A stretch of DNA of 64,000 nt from Streptomonospora nanhaiensis (GCF_026642255.1 NZ_CP113264.1:930001-994000); one strand, 5' to 3'. Counted from the first letter of the stretch, positions 25,849-35,016 are shown. Translations and numbers: made by a program. The notes: generated by a model from the sequence alone, not told the origin.

Positions 25849-27447
25849 TCATCCGCGCGGACGCAGGCCGAGAAGCCCCCTCAGCGACCACACCGTCGCC
25901 GCGTGGCCCAGGACGCCCGCGGTCAGGGCCGCTGCCGCCGCCGCGAATCCGCCGCCGGCCACCGCGTCCGCCAGCAGGGGCAGGGCGCCGAACCACAGCA
26001 CGGCGCTGAGCGCGGCGGCCGCCACCGGCCGGCCGAACGGGTGCAGCACCACCTGTGACCGCAGCTGCCACAGCGGGAGCGCCTTGCGGACCAGGACCGC
26101 CGCGACCAGGGCCACGGCCGCCCCCGTGGCCCCCGCCCACGGCACGAGCGCCACGCACACGGCCACGTTCGCGGCCAGCGACAGCATGTTGTTCAGGAGG
26201 TTCAGCCCGGTGCGTCCCGTCATCGTCAGGATCAGGTCGCCCATGCCCAGCACGGACCCCAGCAGCTGCCCCGCGCACACCACGACCAGCGCCGTCGCCC
26301 CTTCCGCGTAGCCCGGTCCGAAGAGCCGCATCACCTCCGGGGCGAACACCAGCACCGACAGGTACAGCGGCCCTGTCACACACAGCAGCCACGCGGTCCC
26401 CGCCCGGTACAGGGACCTGATCCCCTCGTGGTCCCCCGTCGCCACCTGCTCGGCGAACCTCGGCTGGGCGGCGAACAGCACCGCCTGCGTGCCGAACTGG
26501 CCGACCACCATGACCCGGGTGGCGGCCGTGAACACCGCCGCGCCGGCCAGGCCGCTCAAGAGGGCGACCAGCACCACGCCGCCGCGCTGCACCCCCATCT
26601 GGGCGAGCCCGCCCAGCGCGCGGGGGAGCGCGAACGTCCAGAACTCCCGGGCCGCGACCGGCTCGGCCCCGGCGGCCCCGGGGGCACCGGCGCCCCCCGC
26701 CGGGGCGGGGTCCTCGCGAGCCTGGTCCCCCCGGTCCGCGCCCGCTCCCGGCCCGTGCCCCGGGCCCGCCCCGGGCCGCGCACCCCGCAGGATCCGCCCG
26801 AGCCAGAACCACGCCAGCGCCGCGGCGGGAAGGTACGGCCCCGCCCAGGCCAGCGCCAGCAGCCCGGCCGATCCCGTGACCGCGATCCCCGCCACGAGCC
26901 CCAGCTGTGCCAGCGGGCGGCCCACCCGGTCCACCAGCACGGTGCCGGCCATGTCGTGGTGTGCGCGCGCCGCCGCCAGCGCGGAGTCGGTGAGCACCGC
27001 GAACGGCAGGAACACCGCCAGCAGGCGGAGGTAGGCCGCGGCCTCCCCGCTCCCCAGGGCGCCGGCCATCGGCTCGGCGAACACCAGCAGCGCTCCCGCC
27101 AGGACGCACGCGGCGCAGACGGCGGGCCCCATGGCCAGCCGCAGCAGACGGGGCACGCCCCCGGGCCGGCCGAACACGCGCATCCTGGCGATGAAGTACA
27201 CGAGCCCGTCCGGTGCGCCCAGGTTCGCCACGACCGCCGCGATCAGGAACACCGACGTCGCCGAGAACAGCAGGCCCGCCGTCTCCTGCGAGAACGCCCT
27301 GGTGATGGCCACGATCAGGAGGAGGTTCAGCCCGGCTCCGACCACGGCCCCCGCCATGTTGACGACGCCGCCGCGCAGGACGGGGCGCAGGCCCGCCCCC
27401 GGCCCGGCCGTCCCGCCCGCGTCCCGCCGGTCCGCGGTGTCGGTCAC
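25849..27447 (-). CDS. Wzx-like polysaccharide flippase (MOP superfamily)
   Basis: 532-residue polytopic membrane protein with about 12-14 hydrophobic segments, among them VVNMAGAVVGAGLNLLLIVA, LRLLAVFLPFAVLTDSALAA and LGMGDLILTMTGRTGLNLLN. Its layout fits the MOP flippases that turn lipid-linked oligosaccharide units across the membrane. The central loop (about residues 230-280) is a long Gly/Ala/Pro-rich insert that looks disordered. GTG 27447 overlaps the upstream sulfotransferase stop by four bases; an in-frame GTG at 27474 is the alternative. It is the last gene of the wzz-wzy-kinase-sulfotransferase operon. Confidence 0.88.
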   Translation of the reverse strand: MTDTADRRDAGGTAGPGAGLRPVLRGGVVNMAGAVVGAGLNLLLIVAITRAFSQETAGLLFSATSVFLIAAVVANLGAPDGLVYFIARMRVFGRPGGVPRLLRLAMGPAVCAACVLAGALLVFAEPMAGALGSGEAAAYLRLLAVFLPFAVLTDSALAAARAHHDMAGTVLVDRVGRPLAQLGLVAGIAVTGSAGLLALAWAGPYLPAAALAWFWLGRILRGARPGAGPGHGPGAGADRGDQAREDPAPAGGAGAPGAAGAEPVAAREFWTFALPRALGGLAQMGVQRGGVVLVALLSGLAGAAVFTAATRVMVVGQFGTQAVLFAAQPRFAEQVATGDHEGIRSLYRAGTAWLLCVTGPLYLSVLVFAPEVMRLFGPGYAEGATALVVVCAGQLLGSVLGMGDLILTMTGRTGLNLLNNMLSLAANVAVCVALVPWAGATGAAVALVAAVLVRKALPLWQLRSQVVLHPFGRPVAAAALSAVLWFGALPLLADAVAGGGFAAAAAALTAGVLGHAATVWSLRGLLGLRPRG

Positions 27448-28325
27448 GCGCGCCACGAGGGTGTGCGCCCCCACCAGGCCGCCAGGCGGGCGTCGCTCTC
27501 GGCGAACCGCTCCGTCAGCTCCGCCCGCAGCCCCTCCGGCATCCCCGCGCGCTCGCGCGCGTTGTGCCGCCCCGGGGCCTCCCCCGGACCGGGGGGCAGC
27601 CCCAGGAACCGCTCGATCCCGGCCAGCGCACGCGCCGTCCCGTCGAAGAGGTCGGCGTGGTCCACCACGTGGATCCGGTCGCGCCCCAGGTGCCGCTCCA
27701 TCCTGAGCAGCTGGTCCGCGTAGTGCCCGCGCGCCACGTACCCGTGGTGCTGGTGGGCGTGCGAGCGGTACCCCGGATCCCCGGCGAGGCGCTCCTCCTC
27801 GCCGGAGAGCCGCTTGGCCTCCAGCTCCACGGCGAGGGCGAAGGGCTCGGTCTCGAACCCGCGCGCCGACTCGTGCGCGTGCGCCGAGTACGCCCGCTCC
27901 ACCGGGTCGCGCAGGATCACGACCACCCGCACCTCGGGCAGGGTCCGGGCGATGCGCTCGGCGGCCAGGGGGTGGAACAGGTAGTACGGGCTGGACTCGA
28001 ACACCCTCACCCCGGGCCGCCCCCGGCGTGCCCGCAGGGTCGCGCGCAGGGGGAAGTGGGACCGGTACCAGTCCAGGCCGCGGCCGTACCCGGTGTCGAA
28101 GTAGTGGACGCCCTTGCGCAGGGTCGGGCCGGTCACGGCCGGGTGCCGGCCCAGGGCCTTGAACAGCGACGTGGTGCCCGCGCGCTGGGCGCCGCAGATC
28201 AGGAAGTCGGGAACGGCGCGGGCGGAGCTGGTCATCCCGCCCAGGCCGTCGGCCAGGGGCAGGAGGGCCCGCCGGGCAGGAGCTGCCAGGCGGTGGAGCA
28301 GTGCGGGGGAGGTGTTCCGCGGCAT
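27444..28325 (-). CDS. PAPS-dependent sulfotransferase (Sulfotransfer_1 type)
   Basis: 293 residues. The PAPS 5'-phosphosulfate loop is DFLICGAQRAGTTSLFKALG and the 3'-phosphate motif VVVILRDPVERAYSAHAHE. These resemble heparan-sulfate-type and other carbohydrate sulfotransferases more closely than the protein at 20631 does. A downstream segment YADQLLRMERHLGRDRIHVV is also typical. ATG 28325 has GAGGG about ten bases upstream. It is co-directional with wzz, wzy, the kinase and the flippase and overlaps the flippase gene by four bases, so it belongs to the polymer assembly operon. Sulfation of the repeat unit is the likely role (inference). Confidence 0.9.
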   Translation of the reverse strand: MPRNTSPALLHRLAAPARRALLPLADGLGGMTSSARAVPDFLICGAQRAGTTSLFKALGRHPAVTGPTLRKGVHYFDTGYGRGLDWYRSHFPLRATLRARRGRPGVRVFESSPYYLFHPLAAERIARTLPEVRVVVILRDPVERAYSAHAHESARGFETEPFALAVELEAKRLSGEEERLAGDPGYRSHAHQHHGYVARGHYADQLLRMERHLGRDRIHVVDHADLFDGTARALAGIERFLGLPPGPGEAPGRHNARERAGMPEGLRAELTERFAESDARLAAWWGRTPSWRA

Positions 28326-28504
28326 CGGGTGGTCCCTCTCTGGTCTGCGGACGTGGTGTCCGCCGGCGCCCGGCGGGCGGTTCCGGCGGCAGGCGCCGCG
28401 GACGTGCGCCGGTGCGGGCGCCGGCGGCCGTCGCGGCCCGGTGTCGGTGGCGTGTCGGCGGCGCGGTCCCCTCACCGCGCCGCCGCGGGGACGCGGGTCC
28501 CGGG

Positions 28505-29728
28505 TCAGGCGGGACCGGCGGCCTCGTGGGCGGCTCTCTCCTGGAGCCCTTCCAGCGCGGGGAGCAGCCAGTCGTCCACGGCCGCGAGGCGGCCGCCGCT
28601 CTCGGCCTGCCGGTCGTGCAGGTAGCGCGTGGCCAGGTCGATCAGGTACAGCGCCATGACGGTGGACACGGTGTGCGGGCGCAGCCCGGTCCCGGACATG
28701 AGCGGGTCGCGCAGCAGCCGCGAGCCGCTGTCCAGCCACTGGTGCACGCCGGGGTGGACCCCGGCCTGCACGCACTCGTTGAGGTCGTAGTGCAGGGCGT
28801 CGAAACCCGCCGGGGCGTCCAGGCAGAGCCGCTCCCAGTCCCACACGAACGCGCGCCGCGCCGTGCTGGCGATGTTCCACCGGGTGAGGTCGCCGTGCCA
28901 GGCCCCGAACGGCACGCGCACGTCCGGCAGCCGCCGCAGGGCGGCGCGCAGCGGTGCGGCCTCGGGCCGGGCGCCCAGCGCCACGATCCGCTCCTCCAGC
29001 GAGTGCCGGTAGGGGCTGGTGGAGAGCCTCAGCTCCCGCACGCCCGCCACCGCGGTGATCTGCGTGACACAGCGCAGCAGCTGGCGGCGGGTGGGCCGGT
29101 CCGTCTGCTCCCCGACCGGCAGGGCCTCCTGCACCAGCAGCGGGTGGCCGTTCCACTCCCCCTCGTAGAGCAGGCGCGGCACGGTCACGTCCCTCAGGGG
29201 GGTCCCGGCGAGGTGCCGCAGGGCCCGCGTCTCGGCGCGCACCAGGCGCGAGGTCAGGTCGTTGACGGCGACCTTCGCGTAGCCGATGGTCCGTCCGCCC
29301 GGTGTGAGCAGGAGCAGGACGGGTTTGCGGTTGGCCCTGGGCGGACCGACGTGGATCGCGATGGACAGGTCGCGGTCGAGGGCGGCGGTGAGCGCGTGCT
29401 CGATCCCGGGGCCCGCGCCCACGTACAGGCGGTCGCGGAGGAGGAGCGGGGCCATCCCGGTGGCGAACGCCCCCGTCAGCAGCAGCGTGCGCGCCCTCTC
29501 CCGCAGCGAGTGCCCCTGCGCGAAGGACGTGATGCCGCGGGTGGCGGCCGAGCGGTTGTACGCGGGCAGGATGACCCGGGGGTTGTGGGCGCTGGGCACC
29601 GGCAGGTACTGGTTGCCGCGGTCGCGGCGGACCCGGCGCCGCATGCCCCTGTCCCCGGGCCCGAGCAGCCCCCCGCACGGCCACAGCACCGCGGCGAGGT
29701 CGGTCAGATAGGTCGTCTCGCTGTTCAA
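28505..29728 (-). CDS. APH-fold phosphotransferase in the polysaccharide operon
   Basis: 407 residues. The C-terminal two thirds have all core motifs of the aminoglycoside phosphotransferase / choline kinase fold: the lysine strand TIGYAKVAVN, helix-C Glu in RLVRAETRALRHL, the catalytic loop GAWHGDLTRWNI and the metal Asp in AFVWDWERL. The N-terminal 120 residues are not recognised. TTG 29728 overlaps the upstream stop (TTGA) and has a strong GGAGG six bases upstream, so it is translated with the polymerase. The substrate could be a sugar or lipid intermediate; drug resistance is unlikely in this setting. Confidence 0.8.
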   Translation of the reverse strand: MNSETTYLTDLAAVLWPCGGLLGPGDRGMRRRVRRDRGNQYLPVPSAHNPRVILPAYNRSAATRGITSFAQGHSLRERARTLLLTGAFATGMAPLLLRDRLYVGAGPGIEHALTAALDRDLSIAIHVGPPRANRKPVLLLLTPGGRTIGYAKVAVNDLTSRLVRAETRALRHLAGTPLRDVTVPRLLYEGEWNGHPLLVQEALPVGEQTDRPTRRQLLRCVTQITAVAGVRELRLSTSPYRHSLEERIVALGARPEAAPLRAALRRLPDVRVPFGAWHGDLTRWNIASTARRAFVWDWERLCLDAPAGFDALHYDLNECVQAGVHPGVHQWLDSGSRLLRDPLMSGTGLRPHTVSTVMALYLIDLATRYLHDRQAESGGRLAAVDDWLLPALEGLQERAAHEAAGPA

Positions 29729-31176
29729 CGCAGACCTCCGCGTGTGCGCGCGGCCCCGCGCCGCCGGAGTCCGGGCTCGCCGTCCCGCCACAGCAGGGCG
29801 ACGGCGACCATGGTGACCGCCAGCGGGGACATCAGCGCGACGTAGAAGAACATGTACCAGAACAGCAGCAGCACGGTCAGCAGCGCGCCCTGTCCCACCG
29901 GTGAGGCCGTCGACCTGTAGCGCCACGCGACCCACGCGAAGAACCCGGTGGAGAGGGCGGCGCCCACCCAGCCGGTCGTGATGAGGGTCATCCAGAGCTG
30001 CCCGGCGTTGCCGATGACGTGCTGGCCGCAGCCGGGGCACTCCGACGTGGGGCCGACCGCGATCGAGTCCGGGCTGCCCTGGGACTCCCTCGTGGTGCCC
30101 CACCCCATGACGGGCGACAGGTCGGCCGCCTCCACGGCCGCGGCGTTGGTGGCGGCCCGGCCGTCGTCGCTGTGCGGGGTGTCGGCGCGCGCCCTGACCA
30201 CGTCCGCGAGCGGCGACGCCGCCAGGACCAGCAGCGCGGCGACGGCGGCTGCCGCGCAGGTCCCCACGAGCACCGCCCGGCCCCGGCGCAGCGCGAGCGC
30301 GGCGCCGTAGGCGAGGGAGAGCGCCAGGCCCGCCCACAGCGCCCGGTTGAGCGAGTACACGGCGGGGACCACCGCCAGGGCGGCGGCCGCCGATGCGCCC
30401 CAGCGGATCCAGCCGGTCCCCTGGACCACCCAGCCCACCACCAGCCACACCAGCAGCAGGGAGAGCATGTACCCCCAGATGTTGGTGTACTCCCAAGGGG
30501 CCTTGGGGCGGGCCGAGTCGTATCCGAAGATGTCCATGACCTGTGCGGACGCGGGATGGACGAGGGCCTGCATGTACGCGTCGGAGGCCAGCCCCGGCGG
30601 CAGCAGGTACTCCAGCGGCGCGGTGAACTCGAACCGGGGCGCCGCCATCCCCAGGTAGCCGCCGGCGATCGTGGCCAGGCAGAGCACCGACAGCGCCGAC
30701 ACGACGGCCCGCGCGGGCAGCTCCCGTTCGGTCAGGTTGCCGACGTAGAGCAGCAGCACGGTCAGCACGAGGTAGTTGACCACCCTCAGGAGGGCGCCGC
30801 CGTAGCCCCCGCTGCCCGGGACCGTGCCGGGCATGTCCAGCGGGACGAGGAGCAGGCCGAGCAGCGACCACACCAGGAACAGGGCCCAGAGCCAGAACCC
30901 CGGCGGGACCCGCAGCCCCGCCGTCCGGTGGCGGCGGACGAGCTCGGCGGCCATCGGCACCGCGAAGAGCCAGTACGCGAACTGCCCCATTCCCAGCGCC
31001 CACCAGAGCGGGTACCCGGCCAGCAGCCAGACCACGGGGCGCCCGGCGGCGCCGGGGGCGTCCGCGCCGGGCAGGGGACCGGTTACGGACGCCCGGGCGG
31101 GACCCGGTACCGCCCAGGGGCCCATGGGAACGGTCGCGGACGCCCGGGGGCCGCGGGCGGACGAGTCTCTTGCCAT
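29725..31176 (-). CDS. O-antigen ligase/polymerase-like membrane protein (Wzy candidate)
   Basis: 483 residues with about ten or more hydrophobic segments (VVWLLAGYPLWWALGMGQF, YMLSLLLVWLVVGWVVQG, LLTVLLLFWYMFFYVALM). A large extracytoplasmic loop lies before the last segments (ADTPHSDDGRAATNAAAVE to SECPGCGQHVIGN), including a WGTTRESQG stretch, in the place of the periplasmic loop of WaaL/Wzy proteins. The motif SLNRALWAGLALSLAYGA matches the conserved Arg region of the family. ATG 31176 overlaps the wzz stop by one base. It probably polymerises the repeat unit; ligase activity cannot be excluded. Confidence 0.82.
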   Translation of the reverse strand: MARDSSARGPRASATVPMGPWAVPGPARASVTGPLPGADAPGAAGRPVVWLLAGYPLWWALGMGQFAYWLFAVPMAAELVRRHRTAGLRVPPGFWLWALFLVWSLLGLLLVPLDMPGTVPGSGGYGGALLRVVNYLVLTVLLLYVGNLTERELPARAVVSALSVLCLATIAGGYLGMAAPRFEFTAPLEYLLPPGLASDAYMQALVHPASAQVMDIFGYDSARPKAPWEYTNIWGYMLSLLLVWLVVGWVVQGTGWIRWGASAAAALAVVPAVYSLNRALWAGLALSLAYGAALALRRGRAVLVGTCAAAAVAALLVLAASPLADVVRARADTPHSDDGRAATNAAAVEAADLSPVMGWGTTRESQGSPDSIAVGPTSECPGCGQHVIGNAGQLWMTLITTGWVGAALSTGFFAWVAWRYRSTASPVGQGALLTVLLLFWYMFFYVALMSPLAVTMVAVALLWRDGEPGLRRRGAARTRGGLR

Positions 31177-33239
31177 CAGCGCCGGGCTCCGGAGGCGGAC
31201 GTGTCGACGGACGCGGGACCGCCGTCCCCCGCGTCCCCTGCGTTCTCCGGGTTCCCCGCGTTTTCCGGGCCCTCTGCGCTCTCCGGGGTCTCGGCGGACC
31301 CGCCGGGGACCCCGGCCACCGGGGAGGCCGGGTCGGTCTCCGCCGTCTCGGCGGTGTACGCGGTCTCCCAGGCCTCTGCGGTGTAGGAGCTCTCCCATGC
31401 CTCCGTGGTGTACGGGGCGTCCCACGCCTCGGCGGTGTACGCGAACTTCACGGCCGCCGCGGCCTCGGCGGTGTCCGCGGGGACCACGACGTCCGGTTCG
31501 GTGCCCTCGCCGCCCGGAGGGACCGCGGTCTCCGGCCCGGTGTCCCCGGTGTCCGGGTTCCCGGGTTCGGGGTCCGCCTCCTCCGGTTCGGAGGAGGCGG
31601 GGGCCGGCCCGTCCTCCGAGGGCGCGGGCCCCGCCGAGGCGACCGGGGCGGGCCCGGCCTGCGGCTGGGCCGGCAGCACCGCGGTGCCCGGGACGGGCAC
31701 CCCGAACCGGTCCGCGAGGGTGAGCAGGCCGACCAGGTCCGCGCGCCGGGTCCGGTCCAGTTCGACCACAGGCAGGAGCAGGTGGGCCGCCCCGGCCAGG
31801 GCGTGCGCGTCGGCGCGCTCGCCCACCGCCGCGACGGACACGACCACGTAGTCGGCGTTCGTGCGCAGCAGCCGCACCAGTTCCGTCATGGCCGTCCCCT
31901 GCACCGGCGCGGTCAGTCCCGGGCTCCCGTGGCGCAGGACGCGCAGGCGGGGCACCGCGTCGGGGCGCACCTCCAGGTCCCCGGGGTCCTCGCCCTCCAG
32001 CAGGGCCTCGGCCAGGCCGGGCCCCTCCGGCAGGCCGAGCAGTTCGCCGACGGTGTCCGTCCTCGGGTCCGAGCAGACCAGCAGCGTCTCCGAACCGGTG
32101 CGGGCCAGGGCCGCGGCCAGGTTGACGGCCGTCGCCGCGCCCGCCCGGCCCGGTGTGCCCGCGGCGACGAGGATGACGCGGCCGGGCCCCTCGTCGGCGG
32201 TCCCGGCCCGCTCGGGGAGCCCGGCGCCGCCGGACTCCCCGTCCGGCCCGGCCGCGGGGACGGCGAGGCGGGCGCGCACCAGGTGCGCGAACTCGTTGAC
32301 CCGCTGGCCGCCGCCCTCCTCGCCCAGCAGGCCGGGGGAGCGGTCGGACGGGGACCGGGACGAACGGGCGGACAGGTCGAGCAGGACCGGCAGCCGCCCG
32401 ACGCGGGCGGTCTCCTCGGTGTCGCGCAGAAGCGGGTCGAGGCGGTCCCGGGCCACGGCCGCGAGCAGGCCCGCGACGAGCCCGAGGGCCGCGCCGCCGA
32501 CCAGCCACAGCGCGGGGACGGGGCTGCTCGCACTCTCCGGGAGCCCGGCCGGGGTGATCACGGAGCCGGGGCTGACCGTCTCACGGAGGGCGCTGAGCGG
32601 GCTGATCCCGTTGCCGAGGTCGGTGATCTCCTGGCGCAGCGCGTCGGCCCGGGCCGTGGCCTGCGGGGAGGCCGTACCGTCCCCGGCCGCCTCGGCGAGG
32701 GCCTCGTAGCGGTTCTCCTGCTCCGCCCGCAGTGCTTCCAACCGGCTGTCGATCAGGTCGTCGACCCGGGCCCGGCGCAGGGCGAGGTAGGCGTCGGCAT
32801 AGGCCTCCGCGCCCGCCCGGGCGGCCTCGGGGCTCCCCGCCGAGTAGTGGATCTCCAGGACGTTGCTGTTGGGGGGCACGCTGACCTCGACGCGCTCGCG
32901 CAGTTCGGCCGTGGTCGGCGCCGGCCCGGGTCCGGTCCCGGCCAGGGTCCGGGCGACGACGGCCGACACCTGGTCCGACACCAGGACCTGTGCCTCGGTG
33001 TCGAGGTTGACGTCCCCGGCGAGGCGCCCGGACTGCTCTCCGGTGAACCGCTCCAGCCCGGTGGGCCGGACCTGCACCGACGTGGCGGAGGTGTAGACGG
33101 AGGGCAGGGCGAGGACCGCGGCGGTGGCGAGGACCAGCCCGCCGACCACCCCGGCGCAGACCGGCCGCCAGCGGCGGCGCAGCAGCGCCGTGTACTCCCT
33201 GAGTTCCGGTCCGGACGATCCGGGGACGTCGCTGTCCAT
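31176..33239 (-). CDS. Wzz/BY-kinase-like polysaccharide copolymerase with degenerate kinase domain
   Basis: 687 residues. The N-terminal Wzz domain is bounded by two membrane helices (PVCAGVVGGLVLATAAVLAL near 30, PALWLVGGAALGLVAGLLAA near 240) around a coiled-coil-rich outer region. The next domain follows the BY-kinase layout, but its Walker A is AGTPGRAGAATAVNLAAALA, with no Lys, and the Walker A-prime/B positions read YVVVSVAAVGERADA without the usual Asp pairs. Kinase activity is therefore doubtful. The tail from about 530 is acidic, Pro/Glu-rich and carries a repeated YTxEAW unit. ATG 33239 has GAGAGGA four bases upstream. It heads the minus-strand operon. Confidence 0.87.
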   Translation of the reverse strand: MDSDVPGSSGPELREYTALLRRRWRPVCAGVVGGLVLATAAVLALPSVYTSATSVQVRPTGLERFTGEQSGRLAGDVNLDTEAQVLVSDQVSAVVARTLAGTGPGPAPTTAELRERVEVSVPPNSNVLEIHYSAGSPEAARAGAEAYADAYLALRRARVDDLIDSRLEALRAEQENRYEALAEAAGDGTASPQATARADALRQEITDLGNGISPLSALRETVSPGSVITPAGLPESASSPVPALWLVGGAALGLVAGLLAAVARDRLDPLLRDTEETARVGRLPVLLDLSARSSRSPSDRSPGLLGEEGGGQRVNEFAHLVRARLAVPAAGPDGESGGAGLPERAGTADEGPGRVILVAAGTPGRAGAATAVNLAAALARTGSETLLVCSDPRTDTVGELLGLPEGPGLAEALLEGEDPGDLEVRPDAVPRLRVLRHGSPGLTAPVQGTAMTELVRLLRTNADYVVVSVAAVGERADAHALAGAAHLLLPVVELDRTRRADLVGLLTLADRFGVPVPGTAVLPAQPQAGPAPVASAGPAPSEDGPAPASSEPEEADPEPGNPDTGDTGPETAVPPGGEGTEPDVVVPADTAEAAAAVKFAYTAEAWDAPYTTEAWESSYTAEAWETAYTAETAETDPASPVAGVPGGSAETPESAEGPENAGNPENAGDAGDGGPASVDTSASGARR
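31353..31446 (-). repeat. 27-base tandem repeat encoding YTxEAWxxx units
   Basis: About three and a half in-frame copies of a 27-base unit in the C-terminal tail of the copolymerase gene. Each encodes nine residues: YTAEAWDAP, YTTEAWESS, YTAEAWETA, then YTAETAE. Third positions differ between copies, so protein sequence is kept while DNA drifts. Confidence 0.85.
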
Positions 33240-33591
33240 CGAGTCCTCTCGCGCAGGCGTGGTCAACACTTTTAGTGAACGATTGCATACTAAGTGTAGT
33301 CCCTTTGGGGGTGGCAGACACTGGGGAAAACAGTCGATTCACCGTGGCGGCGGCCGGAAAAGCCCGGCCCGCGTGCGGGAGGGGTCCGCGGGTGTCCGAG
33401 GGGGCGGCCGGGCGGCTTCCGCCGCCCCCTCACACAGGGTCATCGGGCGGGGACCCCGTACCGCGAAGGGGAGGGGGCGTGCGGCGGCCGCGGGCCGCCC
33501 GGCGGCCCGGCGGAGGGGGGACGCGCGGGTCCCGCGCCGGGGGCGCGGCCGGCGGATCGGCCGCGGCGGGAGGGGCGGCCGGAAGGGGCCG
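33240..33591. other. Promoter region of the wzz operon, 352 bases
   Basis: The first 75 bases are strikingly AT-richer and hold the element at 33286-33300 and an imperfect inverted repeat around AACACTTTTAGTGAAC (33264-33279). The remainder to 33591 is very GC-rich with nothing recognisable. Confidence 0.5.
33286..33300 (+). promoter_or_regulatory. RTAAC-N5-GTAGT element, diverged copy 4
   Basis: CATAC-TAAGT-GTAGT, 46 bases upstream of the wzz start on the opposite strand. The second pentamer matches fully; the first keeps only its last two bases without a gap. Alignment with copy 3 improves with a one-base gap. Confidence 0.45.
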
Positions 33592-33984
33592 TCAGGCCGC
33601 GACCACCGTGGGCGGCAGGCCCGTGGACGACTCCCACGCCTCGTCGCACACCTTCTGGCTCGTCACCGTGTGCGCGCGGGCCGAGCAGTCGCGGAACTCC
33701 GTCACCTGGTCGCGGTACACCACGAAGACCGAGGTCAGGGCCAGCGACACCACGACGCCGAGCACTCCCACGACCACGCTCAGCAGGGCTCCCGGGGCCT
33801 GGGTGCGGTTCCGTCTCGCCGCTCTCCGCGCCCGGAAACCCTGCACGACGCCGAACACGGACAGCACGGCCCCGTAGGGAGGGAGCAGCAGGCCGGCCGC
33901 TCCGAAGAACAGACCCCACAGGCCGCCTCGTTCGACTCTGGGAGGCTGCCCCTCGGTTCGCGGTTCCGGGCTGTTGTCGGTCAA
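33592..33984 (-). CDS. Small membrane protein, DUF4190-like
   Basis: 130 residues. A charged N-terminus is followed by two hydrophobic segments (LWGLFFGAAGLLLPPYGAVLSV and LLSVVVGVLGVVVSLALTSV) joined by a basic linker GFRARRAARRNRTQ. The extracytoplasmic tail holds two Cys (FRDCSARAHT, QKVCDEAW) and a conserved-looking DEAW. The two-helix layout resembles actinobacterial DUF4190 proteins. TTG 33984 is chosen because AAGGAGAG lies four bases upstream. Function unknown. Confidence 0.7.
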   Translation of the reverse strand: MTDNSPEPRTEGQPPRVERGGLWGLFFGAAGLLLPPYGAVLSVFGVVQGFRARRAARRNRTQAPGALLSVVVGVLGVVVSLALTSVFVVYRDQVTEFRDCSARAHTVTSQKVCDEAWESSTGLPPTVVAA

Positions 33985-34368
33985 GGTTCTCTCCTTACGG
34001 ACGCCCCGCCGGGGCGTGGTGGGCCGCTCACGCCTGGGCGGAGCATGCCGGGTCTCGGTGGTCCCGGGGCTGGTCCGGGAGCCGTGGCGGCCCCCGTCAC
34101 AGTGGCGCCAACGCCGACTCCCCGTGGGTAGACGCTACCCGGCCCGATAGGGTGGGAACGCGGACGGGCCGAGCGGGCCCGGCCGTCACCCGCGACCGCC
34201 CGTGGAGGCTGCTCCTCGGGGTGCGGGTGGGGCGCCCCGACACGACGCGGGGCCCGGCCCCGGGTTCCGTGCGGGGCGTACGCGACATCCGGATGCTGCG
34301 CCGTCCCCCGGCGCCCCCGGAGCCGGGAGACCGCTCCCGCACCGTTCTCTACACACTGGGAGAAGCAT
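33985..34368. other. Divergent spacer between the small membrane protein and purN, 384 bases
   Basis: Should contain both promoters. A candidate rightward pair is TAGACG near 34131 with GATAGGGTG near 34146, but the spacing is short. No RNA motif or purine riboswitch fold was recognised. Confidence 0.35.
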
Positions 34369-35016
34369 TTGTCCGCGCGAGTTGTGGTCCTCATATCGGG
34401 CACGGGCAGCAACATGGCCGCCCTGCTGGAGGCGGCCGAGGACCCCGGCTACGGGGCGACCGTCGTCGCCGTCGGCGCCGACCGCAGAGGTACCCGCGGC
34501 ATCGAGCTCGCCGAGAGGGCCGGGGTGCCGACCTTCGTCGCCCACTTCCGCGACTACGGCGACCGCGCCCTGTGGAACGCCGCCATGGCCGAGCACATCA
34601 GCGGGTACGAGCCCGACCTGGTCGTCTCCGCCGGGTTCATGAGGATCCTCGGGCCCGCCGTCGTCGGCAGCCACCCCGCGGTCAACATCCACCCGGCGCT
34701 CCTCCCCTCCTTCCCCGGCGCGCACGCGGTGCGTGACGCGCTCGCCCACGGTGTCCGCATCACCGGCACCACCATCCACTTCCTCGACGAGGGCGTCGAC
34801 TCCGGGCCGATCATCGACCAGGTCGCGGTCCCCGTCCAGGACGACGACGACGAGGCCAGCCTCCACGAGCGCATCAAGGCGGTGGAGCGGCGGATGCTGG
34901 TCGACACGGTCGGCCGGCTCGCCCGCGAGGGCTGGACCGTCGACGGCAGGCACGTGCGGTTCGGCCGCACCGAGCAGAGCGTCGCCGACGCGACCGACAC
35001 GAAGGAGAACCGGTGA
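34369..35016 (+). CDS. purN: Phosphoribosylglycinamide formyltransferase
   Basis: 215-residue GAR transformylase, which transfers formyl from 10-formyl-THF to GAR in purine synthesis. It shows [19 protein letters not shown], the catalytic block [21 protein letters not shown] (Asn and His) and the catalytic Asp in [16 protein letters not shown] 34369 has GGGAGA about five bases upstream. Its stop overlaps the purH start by four bases. PurN, PurH and FolD together supply and use one-carbon units. Confidence 0.95.
   Translation: MSARVVVLISGTGSNMAALLEAAEDPGYGATVVAVGADRRGTRGIELAERAGVPTFVAHFRDYGDRALWNAAMAEHISGYEPDLVVSAGFMRILGPAVVGSHPAVNIHPALLPSFPGAHAVRDALAHGVRITGTTIHFLDEGVDSGPIIDQVAVPVQDDDDEASLHERIKAVERRMLVDTVGRLAREGWTVDGRHVRFGRTEQSVADATDTKENR

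Noticed and set aside
28505..29728. APH-fold gene as an aminoglycoside resistance gene
   Set aside because: It is embedded and translationally coupled in a polysaccharide operon and has no close resemblance to known resistance enzymes.
31353..31446. Tandem repeat as CRISPR array
   Set aside because: The units are contiguous without spacers and lie in frame inside a coding region.
33985..34368. Purine or guanidine riboswitch before purN
   Set aside because: I could not find the conserved loops or stems of a known class.
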